Source of the DNA: Rhodospirillaceae bacterium
Lineage (GTDB): Bacteria > Pseudomonadota > Alphaproteobacteria > Rhodospirillales > JABJKH01
Assembly: GCA_018660465.1 (NCBI GenBank)
Contig: JABJKH010000001.1
Span: 1 to 39,602 of the forward strand
DNA length: 39,602 bases
Reading direction: 5' to 3'
The notes beneath the pieces are model-generated. The model made no database searches and was not told the DNA's origin. It saw only the letters and a list, made by a program, of their open reading frames with translations. Positions 16,825 through 25,856 of this stretch are shown one piece after another; position 1 is the stretch's first letter; each line of letters opens with the position of its first letter. Made by a program: the position numbers and the translations under genes.

Positions 16825-18291
16825 TCACTCCAGCGTCGTGATGTAGGGTGAATGCGCACGCACATTTTCATCGACGTGGTAGCGCATGTTAACAGGTGGC
16901 GAGGCGCGTTGTATGCAGTCTAACCGCTCGCAAGTCCGACAACTGACGCCGATTTCGTGAAATCGGTCGCGTCGTTCCAAATCTAAGTCGTCCGAATAGA
17001 CGAACTCACTGGCGTGTCGGAGTTCACAACCAAGCCCAATCGACAAAAACCGATGCGGCATGCCAAAGCCAACACTGGCCTTACGCACGGTCCGCGCAAT
17101 GCAGAAATAAGCTGTGCCATCGGGAATTTGCGAGACCTGTGCCTGGATCACCCCTGGGTTCAAGAAGGCCGCATAGACATTCCAACGCACGCAGGCGCCG
17201 CCATGACGGGGAATCGGCAGCCCGGATAAACTAAAGCGCTTCGAATTGTTACCGGCGATATCCACCCGCAACATGTGCAGCGGCACACCTTTGGCGCCGG
17301 GTTTGTTCAGCGTCGTCATACGGTGGCAAACCTGCTCGAAACTTGCACCGTAACGGTGTTGCAGGAGTTCGATATCGTACCGTGCCGATTTAACCGCTTC
17401 CAGAAATGGCGTGTATGGAATAACCAGGGCGGCGGCGAAGTAATTTGCCAGGGCAACCCGACCAAGTGCGCGGGTTCGCTTGTCTCTGACACGATTTTCG
17501 TCAAGCAACACCTCAATTGCTTGGCTCGACGACAGCAGGCCGATTTGGTGCGCCAATTGGAAGGCGCGACTGTCTGGGCTTAGACGTTCGGAAATTTCCA
17601 GTATGCCCCGCTCAGCATTGAACCGGCGCTGAAATCCTGCTGGACCATCAGGTGCCGCCACTGTGACACGAACGTCGTAGGTGTTTTGCAGGTACTGAGA
17701 AAAGCTTTCGGTGTCATCCGCACCTGGTCTGGTTACCTCGACGATTTTTTCGTTGATCCGCTCTGCTGCATCTTCCAGCGCCTGAAAATAATTGTTATTG
17801 GTCTGTAATATATCGGAAATCTGCTCGGCTGGCGGCAGGCTGTTCGATGTCTCAGGCATTACTGTATCGGCCACCTCAGCTGACAGACTGCGTGCATCCA
17901 TTACAGCCGAATGATAGGCGTCATAAAGCTTCAACAACGCTTTGGCACCGTTTGGGCTGGCGGTCACCATTTCCCGAATATCGATGTTGGTAAGATCGAG
18001 TTCTTCGAAGAGATCGTTACTGAGAACTTCCATAACGTCAGCATTGAGTTGGCTTTCATCGTCGTCCGCCAAATCAGTCAACGCCATATCAAAGATTTCA
18101 GCCAAGCGCAGTAACAGGTTCACCGTAATCCGCCGCCGGTTGTGTTCGATTAAATTCAAGTAGCTGGCACTGACCTCAAGACGCTCGGCAAGGGCCGCCT
18201 GGCTCAAATTCTTATCGCGTCTCAACCGCCGTATTTTGGCACCTATTTTTGGCGCTGTGCTGTTTCTCTTTTGACGTTTCGACTCAGCCAT
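16825..18291 (-). CDS. XRE/DUF2083 regulator of the ScfR/RamB/PrpR type
   Basis: The 488-residue product has an N-terminal XRE helix-turn-helix (about 15-68: IGAKIRRLRRDKNLSQAAL, YLNLIEHNRRRIT). The middle is an IrrE-like region without a HExxH metalloprotease motif (FQLAHQIGLL), and a DUF2083 C-terminus follows. Cysteines at about 422, 451, 454 and 459 (SCRTCERLDCIQRASPP) match the conserved C-terminal cluster; the related M. tuberculosis PrpR carries an iron-sulfur cluster in this part, to my knowledge. Relatives control short-chain acyl, propionate or acetate metabolism. The gene stands upstream of aroQ-accBC on the same strand and has a cluster of TTTAC elements in its own promoter, suggesting autoregulation. 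Confidence 0.9.
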   Translation of the reverse strand: MAESKRQKRNSTAPKIGAKIRRLRRDKNLSQAALAERLEVSASYLNLIEHNRRRITVNLLLRLAEIFDMALTDLADDDESQLNADVMEVLSNDLFEELDLTNIDIREMVTASPNGAKALLKLYDAYHSAVMDARSLSAEVADTVMPETSNSLPPAEQISDILQTNNNYFQALEDAAERINEKIVEVTRPGADDTESFSQYLQNTYDVRVTVAAPDGPAGFQRRFNAERGILEISERLSPDSRAFQLAHQIGLLSSSQAIEVLLDENRVRDKRTRALGRVALANYFAAALVIPYTPFLEAVKSARYDIELLQHRYGASFEQVCHRMTTLNKPGAKGVPLHMLRVDIAGNNSKRFSLSGLPIPRHGGACVRWNVYAAFLNPGVIQAQVSQIPDGTAYFCIARTVRKASVGFGMPHRFLSIGLGCELRHASEFVYSDDLDLERRDRFHEIGVSCRTCERLDCIQRASPPVNMRYHVDENVRAHSPYITTLE

Positions 18292-18308
18292 TTGAGGGCC
18301 TCCTCAAG

Positions 18309-18362
18309 AGTAAATTTTTTACTGAGTAATTTTACAACATTTACAATTTGAAAACAATTTAC
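18309..18362. promoter_or_regulatory. Cluster of TTTAC/GTAAA half-sites upstream of the XRE regulator
   Basis: The sequence 18-71 bases upstream of the regulator's start contains AGTAAA-TTT-TTTACT (18309-18323, perfect arms), GTAA-TT-TTAC (18326-18335), and further TTTAC copies at 18340-18344 and 18358-18362. Such clustering in an autoregulator promoter suggests the binding sites of the encoded protein. The region is AT-rich, so some matches may be chance. Confidence 0.45.
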
Positions 18363-18539
18363 TTATTTTTTCAGATGAGTTGTCATGCTGGAAACGGGTT
18401 GTCGAGAAAAATTATATGCCATACTTCTTATACATATACCGGGGAAATAACGATTTTTGAGGGCCGATAAGTCGGATATCGAAAAATTCTTGTCCACGGG
18501 GTAGGCGTTAAAACTAACTTTTTGAAAAGGATTAACTAA

Positions 18540-19592
18540 ATGTCCGACAATATTCTCATTCTTGGTGCCTCTTACGGTTCTCTTCTTGCGACCAAACTCT
18601 TAATGGCCGGGCACAACGTTACCCTCGTTTGCAGATCAGATACGGCAAAACTAATCAATGCTGAAGGCACGGAGGTGCGGGTAAAATTGAAGGGTGAGGA
18701 TACCCATCGCGCCATTTTCTCCCGCGATTTACCAGGAAAACTCGACGCCCGGGTTCCTCAAGATGTTGACGCCGGAGCTTATGACCTCGTCGGCCTTGCG
18801 ATGCAGGAACCACAGTACATCGCCCATTCTCTCCGAACATTATTGGTACGCATTGCGGAGGAACGAATTCCCTGTTTATCGATCATGAACATGCCGCCGA
18901 TTCCGTTTTTAAAACGAATTCCTGGGTTTGATACCACAGGTTTGGAGCGCAGTTTCACCGATGCCCGTATTTGGGACCGGTTTGATCCGGACTTGGTAAC
19001 GCTGTGTAGCCCGGACCCACAGGCCTATCGTCTGCCGGATGAAACGCCTAATAAACTACTGGTTGGGTTACCGACAAATTTCCGGGCAGCGGCATTTGGT
19101 ACACCGGAAGCAAACGAGTTGTTGAATCGCTTGGCGGCTGACATTGCTGACGTACGCCTTGATGGTAAGGACGTTCCAGTCAAGCTGCGGGTCTTCGAGT
19201 CACTTTTTATTCCACTGTCAAAGTGGAGCATGCTGCTAACGGGTAACTATCGTTGCATCACCCCCGGAAATGCAATTGCAATCAACGAGGCGGTGCATGG
19301 CGATTTGGCCCTATCTCGGGAGATTTACGAATATGTTGAAGCTCTGGTTCGGCGGTTGGGTGCCGATCCTGCCGATCAAGTGCCGTTCGAAAAATATGCC
19401 GCAGCCGCGGAGAATTTGCTTAAACCATCGTCAAACGCGCGTGCCGTTGAGTCGGGAGCCCCGATTGTTGAACGTGTCGATATGCTGATCCAACTCGTCG
19501 GTCGGAGCTTGGGTATGGCAAATTCCAACGTTGATCAGATCGTCGCGACTATCGACCGAAAAATGGCTCAGAATCAACGTTGGACGGCCTGA
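18540..19592 (+). CDS. Ketopantoate reductase (PanE/ApbA)-like dehydrogenase
   Basis: The 350-residue product starts with a Rossmann fold (ILILGASYGSLLATKLLMAGH, a variant glycine motif) and has a C-terminal helical domain. There, KWSMLLTGNYRCI and SSNARAVESGAPIVERVD resemble the catalytic Lys and Glu regions of ApbA/PanE enzymes. The Asn segment usually written QNG is replaced by MNMPPIPF, so it is not a standard ketopantoate reductase. It may reduce another 2-oxo acid or act as a related dehydrogenase. AAAGGA upstream of the ATG is a good ribosome binding site. It is convergent with the prpD-like gene and not in its operon. Confidence 0.75.
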   Translation: MSDNILILGASYGSLLATKLLMAGHNVTLVCRSDTAKLINAEGTEVRVKLKGEDTHRAIFSRDLPGKLDARVPQDVDAGAYDLVGLAMQEPQYIAHSLRTLLVRIAEERIPCLSIMNMPPIPFLKRIPGFDTTGLERSFTDARIWDRFDPDLVTLCSPDPQAYRLPDETPNKLLVGLPTNFRAAAFGTPEANELLNRLAADIADVRLDGKDVPVKLRVFESLFIPLSKWSMLLTGNYRCITPGNAIAINEAVHGDLALSREIYEYVEALVRRLGADPADQVPFEKYAAAAENLLKPSSNARAVESGAPIVERVDMLIQLVGRSLGMANSNVDQIVATIDRKMAQNQRWTA

Positions 19593-19615
19593 TCTCTACT
19601 CGCGATGTTTTAATT

Positions 19616-20971
19616 TTATTTTGGAGTTATCTTTAGCAGAGTTCCAATGTCGTTGATCGAGTGGATATGCTTAATCTGCTCGAGCAGCGCCGCCGTCTTA
19701 GAACGGCCAAGGATTGGCGTGACGCAATCGGTAAACTTGGCGTCTCTTTCTTGTGCACTCATCGGCCAGACGCGAGATCCAGGAACGCGATCTTCACGCA
19801 CCTCAAACTGGTCGTTTTTGGTGGTTACGGTGATGTCGTTATAGCCAGCTATTCCTGAATAAAAATTCTCGTCTGGAATATAAATACGGCGGACTCGTTG
19901 CATAAGTTTGCGGGCCTCTGGTCGTTGCACCATGGCATCGGTGAAGGTCGCCATCTTCAGCGTCCCCTCCAGCAGCAACGCCGCGACAATATATTCGATG
20001 CTGAATTTTCCCTCTAGCCCGGTTTGCGGGTCAGTGCTGAGCAGTGACGCATCGCCGCCCGGCAGGAATGCTATGGATACCTCCGTCACGTTATCCGCAT
20101 TTATTTCGTGTTGTCCCCTAAGGTCAACGAGGGTCGCAATGGTGCGATGCCCGGAGTAGCAGCACGGCCATTGCTTGACGCAGTTTCCAGGGGAGACAAC
20201 AGCCCAAGGATGGCAGAGGCTTGCGACAACGTACTCAATTGGTTCGCCATCGCCACCGGCGTAGACATCTATAACGCTTCCGGCGTCATCAAAAATGGTC
20301 CCGTCGGCAGTGAGTCCTTTTTCTGCAAGTCCCGCTGCCGTGACACCTGTTTGCGCGGCGCGACCAATATGAAATGGCTTCGTCATTGTGCCAAAGTTTC
20401 TGGCGAGACCGCTGACCTCAGAGCCGGCTATCCCCCAGGCGCGGGCAACACCCTCTGCATCAAGTCCGGATAAACGTGCAGCGGCGGTCGTTGCAGCGAT
20501 CGTCCCGACGGTCGCAGTTGGATGCCAGCCGTGGCGTTGATGCCCGGGACCAAATGCACGTCCAACAACGCTCGCCAGTTCCAGGCCGATTGCGTAGGCG
20601 GCCAATACTTCGCGCCCGGAAGATCCTAAAACCTCGCCCATGGTCAGCACGGTTGGCACTAAACAAGCGCTTATGTGTCCTCGGCCGCCGGGATGGCTGT
20701 CGTCGAAATCAAGCGCATGGGCGCTAATACCGTTGGCGAAAGCAGCGTCTGCGGCAGAACCGCCAAGCCCGCGACCCCAAATCGTCGCACGGGACGGTGC
20801 GCCGGTTTCAGCCACCCATGAAGCCGCAATATCAGCAACGGGCTCACCCGACCCCGCGAACGCGACACCAAGCGTATCAATAACCGCATCCCTGGCCGCG
20901 TCATAGACCTCATCAGGGATGTCATCGAGAGACTGATCCGCGACGAATTCAGCGAGGCGCTCGGTGAGCAT
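19616..20971 (-). CDS. MmgE/PrpD-family dehydratase
   Basis: From the ATG at 20971 the product is 451 residues, the family's usual length. The frame is open further upstream, but that part overlaps the tcuA-like gene and does not resemble the family. Motifs are DAVIDTLGVAFAGSG, ISAHALDFDDSHPGGRGHISA (the conserved His/Asp site), GWHPTATVGTIAATTAAARL and YKGHRT-like YSGHRTIA. PrpD acts on 2-methylcitrate; MmgE and others act on related tricarboxylates such as citrate or aconitate. It starts 4 bases after the stop of the FAD-dependent tricarballylate-dehydrogenase-like gene, so the two enzymes are likely to work on related tricarboxylic acids. Confidence 0.9.
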   Translation of the reverse strand: MLTERLAEFVADQSLDDIPDEVYDAARDAVIDTLGVAFAGSGEPVADIAASWVAETGAPSRATIWGRGLGGSAADAAFANGISAHALDFDDSHPGGRGHISACLVPTVLTMGEVLGSSGREVLAAYAIGLELASVVGRAFGPGHQRHGWHPTATVGTIAATTAAARLSGLDAEGVARAWGIAGSEVSGLARNFGTMTKPFHIGRAAQTGVTAAGLAEKGLTADGTIFDDAGSVIDVYAGGDGEPIEYVVASLCHPWAVVSPGNCVKQWPCCYSGHRTIATLVDLRGQHEINADNVTEVSIAFLPGGDASLLSTDPQTGLEGKFSIEYIVAALLLEGTLKMATFTDAMVQRPEARKLMQRVRRIYIPDENFYSGIAGYNDITVTTKNDQFEVREDRVPGSRVWPMSAQERDAKFTDCVTPILGRSKTAALLEQIKHIHSINDIGTLLKITPK

Positions 20972-20975
20972 TAGA

Positions 20976-22499
20976 TTAGGCGCTTTTCTCAGCGACGGCT
21001 GAAGCACCTGCGGCCTCACCCGCGATCCGACCAAATACAGTGCCGGAAACCAGACCCGTTCCCGCCGGATAGTTGAAATAGAAGATACCGCCGACCATTT
21101 CACCGGCTGTGTACAGGCCGGGAATCTGGTGCAAATGGACATCAAGTACTTGGCCGGTCTCTGCAACCGTCCGCAATCCGCCGAAGGTGAAGGTAATGCC
21201 ACAGGTTACCGCATAGGCCTCAAACGGCGGCGTATCGAGCACGATTGCCCAGTTCGATTTTGCCGGTTCAATGCCGACGGTGCTGCGGCCATCCTTGATC
21301 GAGTGATCAAAGGGGACGTCTTTCTTAATTGAGTCGTTATATTCGCGCACCGTCTTGAGGAAGCCATCTGGGTTGACCCCATCTAGTTTCTCGGCAAGTT
21401 CCTCCAACGAATTCGCGACCATGCGGGTCACGTTCTTATCGCCATATTCAGGACGCAACAGGGCCGCCCCCTTGGCATCAAACACTTGGTAGGCGAATTG
21501 GTCCGGTTGCTTGAGTACTTCAGCGCCATACTTTGCATAGGTGTAGTTGTAGAATTCTATGCCTTCGTCAACGAAGCGCTTGCCGTCCGCATTGACCATG
21601 ATCGAGAGCGGGAAGCTGTGTCGGTATGAGCTTTCGCGAATATTGAGATCACCGTATTCCGGCGCATACCTTTCCCACGAAACCGCATGCCGACCAGACC
21701 AATTGCCGAAGGGACAAGCCCCAATATCAAGCGCCATGCGTAAGCCATCGCCCACGTTGAAGCGCGATCCGCGGACCTTGGCCACATCCCAGCCGGGCCC
21801 AAGATAACGCGTGCGCCACTCGGTGTTGGCTTCGAAACCGCCACAGGCGAGAACGACACGCTTGGCTAAAAATTCCCGCGACCCTTCAGGCGTGTTGGCC
21901 TTAATACCGCAGACTTTGTTGTCATCTTGAATAAGGGAAACAGCGCGGGTCTCGTAAAAAATATCGACGCCTTTTTTTATGGCTGACTCTGTAAGGTCTT
22001 TGACCAGTCCAGGGCCACCGCCGACCATCCACATCGGCATCCGGCCAAAGAAATGACGCTTGCCGTCAACAACGGCGGACTGATGGCGGTAGTTGGGGAC
22101 GAAGTGAGCGCCTTGTTCGCGCAGCCAGACCATTGTTTCCAGGCTACGTGTGACCAGAATTTCACTTAATTCAGGATCGGTGCGGAAGCTCGTGACGCGG
22201 AATAGATCATCGTAGAATTCATCGACGGTGTTGCTCTCCCAGTCGGTATCTTTGAGTTCGTCTTCGGTTAGGTCACATAGTTTCTTGAGGTCTTCGACGC
22301 CGTCATAGGCAAAGCGCATGACTCCGCCGGCAAAACTACTATTTCCGCCAGACTCCTCTTGAGGAGCAGCTTCCAGCATCGCGACGCTTGCCCCTTGGTT
22401 GACTGCTGCATGTGCCGCACAAAGCGCCGCATTGCCCTTACCTACCACCAGGACATCCCAGGCTGCGGATGTCGGTCCTGAATTCGTGACGTCGTTCAT
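20976..22499 (-). CDS. tcuA: FAD-dependent tricarballylate dehydrogenase-like flavoprotein
   Basis: The 507-residue product belongs to the FAD-binding fumarate reductase/succinate dehydrogenase flavoprotein superfamily. The dinucleotide motif DVLVVGKGNAALCAAHAA (about 15-32) is followed by GGNSSFAGGVMRFAYDG, RVVLACGGFEAN, the capping-domain region and a C-terminal FAD segment (GLYTAGEMVGGIFYFNYP, GTGLVSGTVFGRIAGE). It most resembles TcuA, which oxidises tricarballylate to cis-aconitate in Salmonella. The TcuB electron-transfer and TcuC transport genes are not adjacent; a prpD-type gene follows 4 bases downstream. The substrate may therefore be a different tricarboxylate or 3-oxo compound. Confidence 0.8.
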   Translation of the reverse strand: MNDVTNSGPTSAAWDVLVVGKGNAALCAAHAAVNQGASVAMLEAAPQEESGGNSSFAGGVMRFAYDGVEDLKKLCDLTEDELKDTDWESNTVDEFYDDLFRVTSFRTDPELSEILVTRSLETMVWLREQGAHFVPNYRHQSAVVDGKRHFFGRMPMWMVGGGPGLVKDLTESAIKKGVDIFYETRAVSLIQDDNKVCGIKANTPEGSREFLAKRVVLACGGFEANTEWRTRYLGPGWDVAKVRGSRFNVGDGLRMALDIGACPFGNWSGRHAVSWERYAPEYGDLNIRESSYRHSFPLSIMVNADGKRFVDEGIEFYNYTYAKYGAEVLKQPDQFAYQVFDAKGAALLRPEYGDKNVTRMVANSLEELAEKLDGVNPDGFLKTVREYNDSIKKDVPFDHSIKDGRSTVGIEPAKSNWAIVLDTPPFEAYAVTCGITFTFGGLRTVAETGQVLDVHLHQIPGLYTAGEMVGGIFYFNYPAGTGLVSGTVFGRIAGEAAGASAVAEKSA

Positions 22500-22607
22500 G
22501 CTTTATAATTCCATTCCAGATTTAGCTATTATTTGATTGGCCTTATGTGAGGGGAGGCTGTCCTGATGGACCTTAACCGCCAATCGCAGAAAAGCACCCG
22601 ATAACCG

Positions 22608-22633
22608 GAGAATGTCTCGAACGCCTCATTCTC
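22608..22633. repeat. Short inverted repeat between aldo/keto reductase and tcuA-like genes
   Basis: GAGAATG (22608-22614) and CATTCTC (22627-22633) form perfect 7-bp arms with a 12-base loop, downstream of the aldo/keto reductase stop. There is no T-run, so an ordinary intrinsic terminator is not clear. The 150-base gap also holds the promoter of the tcuA-prpD pair, which I could not place. Confidence 0.3.
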
Positions 22634-22649
22634 CTCATCAAAAACGATC

Positions 22650-23660
22650 TTATCCGTTAATTGCGCGCCGCCCTTGGACCGGATAGCGACCCCATGTATG
22701 GCCTGGGGTTGCGGGGTGGCCCGGGGCTACCAAGGTGTTCACGAACGCTTCATCCTCTGCCGTGAAGTCGTGTTTGATGGCATTCACGGAAGCCCGCCAG
22801 TGGCCCATTGTTCTGGGGCCGCCGATGACGCTGGTGACCAATTGGTTGTTGAGAAGCCAATTTACGGCGAAATCTGATGGGGTCATGTTGCGTTTTGCGA
22901 TGTACTTTTTGATCTTCTCGACCACTTGGAACGATTCCTTTTGGAAGTCTCGACTGAGGATCGACGGATCACCGCGTCCAGCGCGTGAATTGGAAGGCGC
23001 ATCTTTTCCGAATGCGTATTTACCGGTGAGCACGCCACGGGCTAAGGCCGAGTAGGGGGTGACGCCGATGCCATAATATTCGCAGGCTGGCAGAAGATCG
23101 GCCTCTACCTGACGATTGACCATGTTATAGAGGGGCTGGGCGATGATGGGGCGTGGGCAGCCCAGTCTGTCGCACAAATGCGCCAGCTCACCGATCTGCC
23201 AGGCACGGTGATTGGAGAACCCCCAATACTGTGCTTTACCTGAGGCGATGATCTCACCCATCGCGGAAATGCTTTCTTCCAGGGGGGTCGCCCAGTCGAC
23301 ATGGTGCATGTAATAGATATCCACGTAATCAGTGCCGAGCCGTGTCAGGCTGTTATCGATGGCTTCCATCATCCATTTTTTGGAAAGTCCCATCTTGCGT
23401 TCCGGAGGGCCGTCTTGTTGACCGACTTTCGTCGCAAGAACCCAATCGGCACGGTCCTTTTTGATCAGTTTGCCGGTAATTACTTCGGCTTTTCCACCAA
23501 CATAGGCATCGGCAGAATCAATAAAATTGACGCCTTTATCGCGTGCAAAATTGACCATTTGACGGGCGGTCGCCTCGCTTGTCGTGGCACCGAAGTTCAT
23601 CGAGCCGAGACTGATGGCGGAAACGCGTAAACCACTATTACCAAGATATCGATATTCCAA
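22650..23660 (-). CDS. Aldo/keto reductase
   Basis: The 336-residue product is a TIM-barrel NADPH oxidoreductase of the group related to potassium-channel beta subunits. Catalytic positions are visible: Asp and Tyr in FIDSADAYVGG (about residues 46-56), Lys in VLATKVG and His in YYMHHVDW. The phosphate-binding end is SVIGGPRTMGHW. It reduces aldehydes or ketones; no specific substrate can be read. It is followed on the same strand by the tcuA-prpD pair after 150 bases, so co-transcription is possible but not clear. Confidence 0.92.
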   Translation of the reverse strand: MEYRYLGNSGLRVSAISLGSMNFGATTSEATARQMVNFARDKGVNFIDSADAYVGGKAEVITGKLIKKDRADWVLATKVGQQDGPPERKMGLSKKWMMEAIDNSLTRLGTDYVDIYYMHHVDWATPLEESISAMGEIIASGKAQYWGFSNHRAWQIGELAHLCDRLGCPRPIIAQPLYNMVNRQVEADLLPACEYYGIGVTPYSALARGVLTGKYAFGKDAPSNSRAGRGDPSILSRDFQKESFQVVEKIKKYIAKRNMTPSDFAVNWLLNNQLVTSVIGGPRTMGHWRASVNAIKHDFTAEDEAFVNTLVAPGHPATPGHTWGRYPVQGRRAING

Positions 23661-23673
23661 TTTTAAATCCCCC

Positions 23674-23706
23674 TTGAATTGACTATTGCGACCTTAACTA
23701 ATTCAA
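23674..23706. promoter_or_regulatory. Inverted repeat upstream of the aldo/keto reductase gene
   Basis: TTGAATT (23674-23680) and AATTCAA (23700-23706) are perfect inverted arms 19 bases apart, 14-46 bases upstream of the aldo/keto reductase start. An operator is possible. The two genes here are divergent, so it could affect both. Confidence 0.3.
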
Positions 23707-23844
23707 CACGCAATTGATAGCGCGAGTTTTGCACGCCCTTGAGGCGGCATAAATATCAGTTTACGCTGGACGTCTTCGCGAGGTCCAAGCCTCAATTTAG
23801 CGCGTTTTCCAAACCCTTGCAGGCATCAGAAAGCACAAAAACAA

Positions 23845-24756
23845 ATGAATACGTCTCGTGCTGGCCTTCAAGCTGCATCCAACGCGACCTTCATGGGCTC
23901 TGCATTGCTCATGCTTCTGTCCGTGTCGCTGTTTACCGGCTCTCACGGATTTGTTCGCGGTGTTGGTAAAACAATTCATCCATACGAGATTGCCTTTTTC
24001 GCCAGCGTGTTTTCGTTCGCGTTTTATTTGCCGTGGTTGTTGCGGACAAAATTTCAACCTTTGCGAACCCAAAAGTTTCACGTCCATTTCATCCGCTCGT
24101 TTTTTAACGCTGGCGGCTTAACTACGTGGTATATCGCGATTTCACTGGTGCCGTTGGCGGATGCCACAGCGCTGGCCTTAACCAGTCCGTTGTTCACGAC
24201 AATAGGCGCTGTCATATTTCTGGGGGAAAGAGCCCATCTCAGACGTTGGACGGCGCTGGGAGTTGGAATTTGCGGTGCGCTTTTAATCGTGCGACCGGGA
24301 TTTCAATCGGTCAGTTATGGGTTTTTGTTTGTACTTTTATCGATCATCTTGGCGAGTGGTTCGAGAATATTCGCCAAACAACTGACGAAGACGGATAAAC
24401 CGGTCACGATTGGGGCTTGGGTCGCTTTGTTGCAAATCCCCATTACCTTTTGCCTGGCATTTTATGTCTGGCGTTGGCCGGATCTGACGCAATTGGCCAT
24501 GTTAGCGGCTGTAGGTTTTATGGTGGGTGGCGCGCACTTTACGATGACGATGGCTTACAATCGATCCGAAGTCAGCGCCTTGGAGCCGTTCAATTTTATC
24601 CGCCTGATCATCGCAGCCTTAATAGGTTTCTTCGTATTCTCAGAACTTCCAGACATCTGGACCTGGGCCGGCGGCGCAATTATTGTCGCGTCAACCAGCT
24701 ATATTGCCAGACGGGAAGCAGTACTTAGCCGAGAAGCTAAATTTCCGGCGGCCTGA
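23845..24756 (+). CDS. EamA/DMT-family transporter
   Basis: The 303-residue product has the ten membrane helices and two-fold EamA repeat of the drug/metabolite transporter superfamily. The first repeat includes HPYEIAFFASVFSFAFYLPW and TTWYIAISLVPLADATALAL, ending VRPGFQSVSYGF. The second ends EPFNFIRLIIAALIGFFVFSELPD with TWAGGAIIVAST. Family members export small metabolites such as amino acids. The position upstream of thiSG does not establish a role in thiamine transport. Confidence 0.92.
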   Translation: MNTSRAGLQAASNATFMGSALLMLLSVSLFTGSHGFVRGVGKTIHPYEIAFFASVFSFAFYLPWLLRTKFQPLRTQKFHVHFIRSFFNAGGLTTWYIAISLVPLADATALALTSPLFTTIGAVIFLGERAHLRRWTALGVGICGALLIVRPGFQSVSYGFLFVLLSIILASGSRIFAKQLTKTDKPVTIGAWVALLQIPITFCLAFYVWRWPDLTQLAMLAAVGFMVGGAHFTMTMAYNRSEVSALEPFNFIRLIIAALIGFFVFSELPDIWTWAGGAIIVASTSYIARREAVLSREAKFPAA

Positions 24757-24843
24757 AGAGAGGCGTTTGACACCTTGAAACGAGAGGGTTGGAGTTCCAT
24801 AATAATGGGGACCCGTATTACCTACCAACCGACGGAAATTTTG

Positions 24844-25836
24844 ATGCAACTGACCATTAACGGCGAAAGCCGCAGCTTTGATATGTCTATCACCGTGGAA
24901 CAACTCCTGGGTGAAATCGGGATCGATGTCCGCAAGGTCGCCGTCGAACGCAACCTGGAGATTGTGCCGAAGTCACAATATGGGCAAACGCCGCTGAGCG
25001 ATGGCGATAAACTGGAGATCGTTCATTTCATTGGCGGCGGTGCGCCGGATGGACCAGCATCAGAAGACGATGATGTGTTGGAGATTGCCGGACACAAATT
25101 TAAGTCGCGGCTGATCGTTGGTACCGGCAAATACAAAGACTACGAACAAAACCGTTTGGCCGTTGATGCGGCAGGGGCGGAAATGGTCACGGTTGCTGTG
25201 CGCAGGGTTAATATCTCTGATCCCAGCCAGCCCATGCTGATGGATTTTATTGATCCTAAGAAATACACCTATCTGCCGAATACGGCAGGCTGCTTTACGG
25301 CCGACGATGCGCTTCGTACCCTTCGGCTGGCAAGAGAAGCAGGTGGCTGGGACCTCGTAAAACTTGAGGTTCTCGGCGACCAGAAAACATTATATCCGAA
25401 GATGATTGAGACCCTTGAGGCCGCCGAAGCCCTTATCAAGGAAGACTTTAAGGTCATGGTCTATTGCTCAGACGACCCGATCATGGCGAAACGGCTGGAA
25501 GATTTGGGCTGTGTCGCGATCATGCCGCTGGCAGCCCCCATTGGTTCGGGCTTGGGTGTGCAGAATCCGGTGAACATTCGCCTGATCGTCGAACAATCTA
25601 GCGTACCGGTTATTGTGGACGCAGGCGTCGGTACGGCGTCAGATGCTGCCATTGCCATGGAGTTAGGCGTTGATGGTGTGCTGATGAACACGGCGATTGC
25701 CGAGGCCAAGGACCCTATTTTGATGGGCCGTGCCATGAAACACGCAGTTAAAGCGGGCCGTATGGCGTATTTGGCCGGGCGGATGCCCCGGAAACAGTAC
25801 GCTGATCCGTCGTCTCCGCTTGCGGGTTTGATTTAG
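24844..25836 (+). CDS. thiG: Fused ThiS-ThiG: sulfur carrier / thiazole synthase
   Basis: From the ATG at 24844 the 330-residue product joins two normally separate thiamine proteins. Residues 1-66 are a ThiS ubiquitin-like domain ([37 protein letters not shown]). From about residue 78 it is ThiG ([16 protein letters not shown], the Schiff-base Lys173 in [40 protein letters not shown]). ThiG makes the thiazole phosphate from deoxyxylulose phosphate, dehydroglycine and ThiS-thiocarboxylate. The Gly64-65-66 run, whose free C-terminal glycine carries sulfur in ordinary ThiS, is internal here and followed by [11 protein letters not shown]. The frame is open to 24775, but that part lacks family similarity. 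No TPP riboswitch is visible upstream. Confidence 0.9.
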   Translation: MQLTINGESRSFDMSITVEQLLGEIGIDVRKVAVERNLEIVPKSQYGQTPLSDGDKLEIVHFIGGGAPDGPASEDDDVLEIAGHKFKSRLIVGTGKYKDYEQNRLAVDAAGAEMVTVAVRRVNISDPSQPMLMDFIDPKKYTYLPNTAGCFTADDALRTLRLAREAGGWDLVKLEVLGDQKTLYPKMIETLEAAEALIKEDFKVMVYCSDDPIMAKRLEDLGCVAIMPLAAPIGSGLGVQNPVNIRLIVEQSSVPVIVDAGVGTASDAAIAMELGVDGVLMNTAIAEAKDPILMGRAMKHAVKAGRMAYLAGRMPRKQYADPSSPLAGLI

Positions 25837-25856
25837 CGTTTAAGTTTGGCGCGACG

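Noticed and set aside
20972-21202. 77-residue N-terminal extension of the PrpD-like protein
   Set aside because: It overlaps the end of the tcuA-like gene in another frame and has no family similarity.
24757-24843. TPP riboswitch upstream of thiSG
   Set aside because: The 87-base gap lacks the CUGAGA and downstream THI-box sequences.
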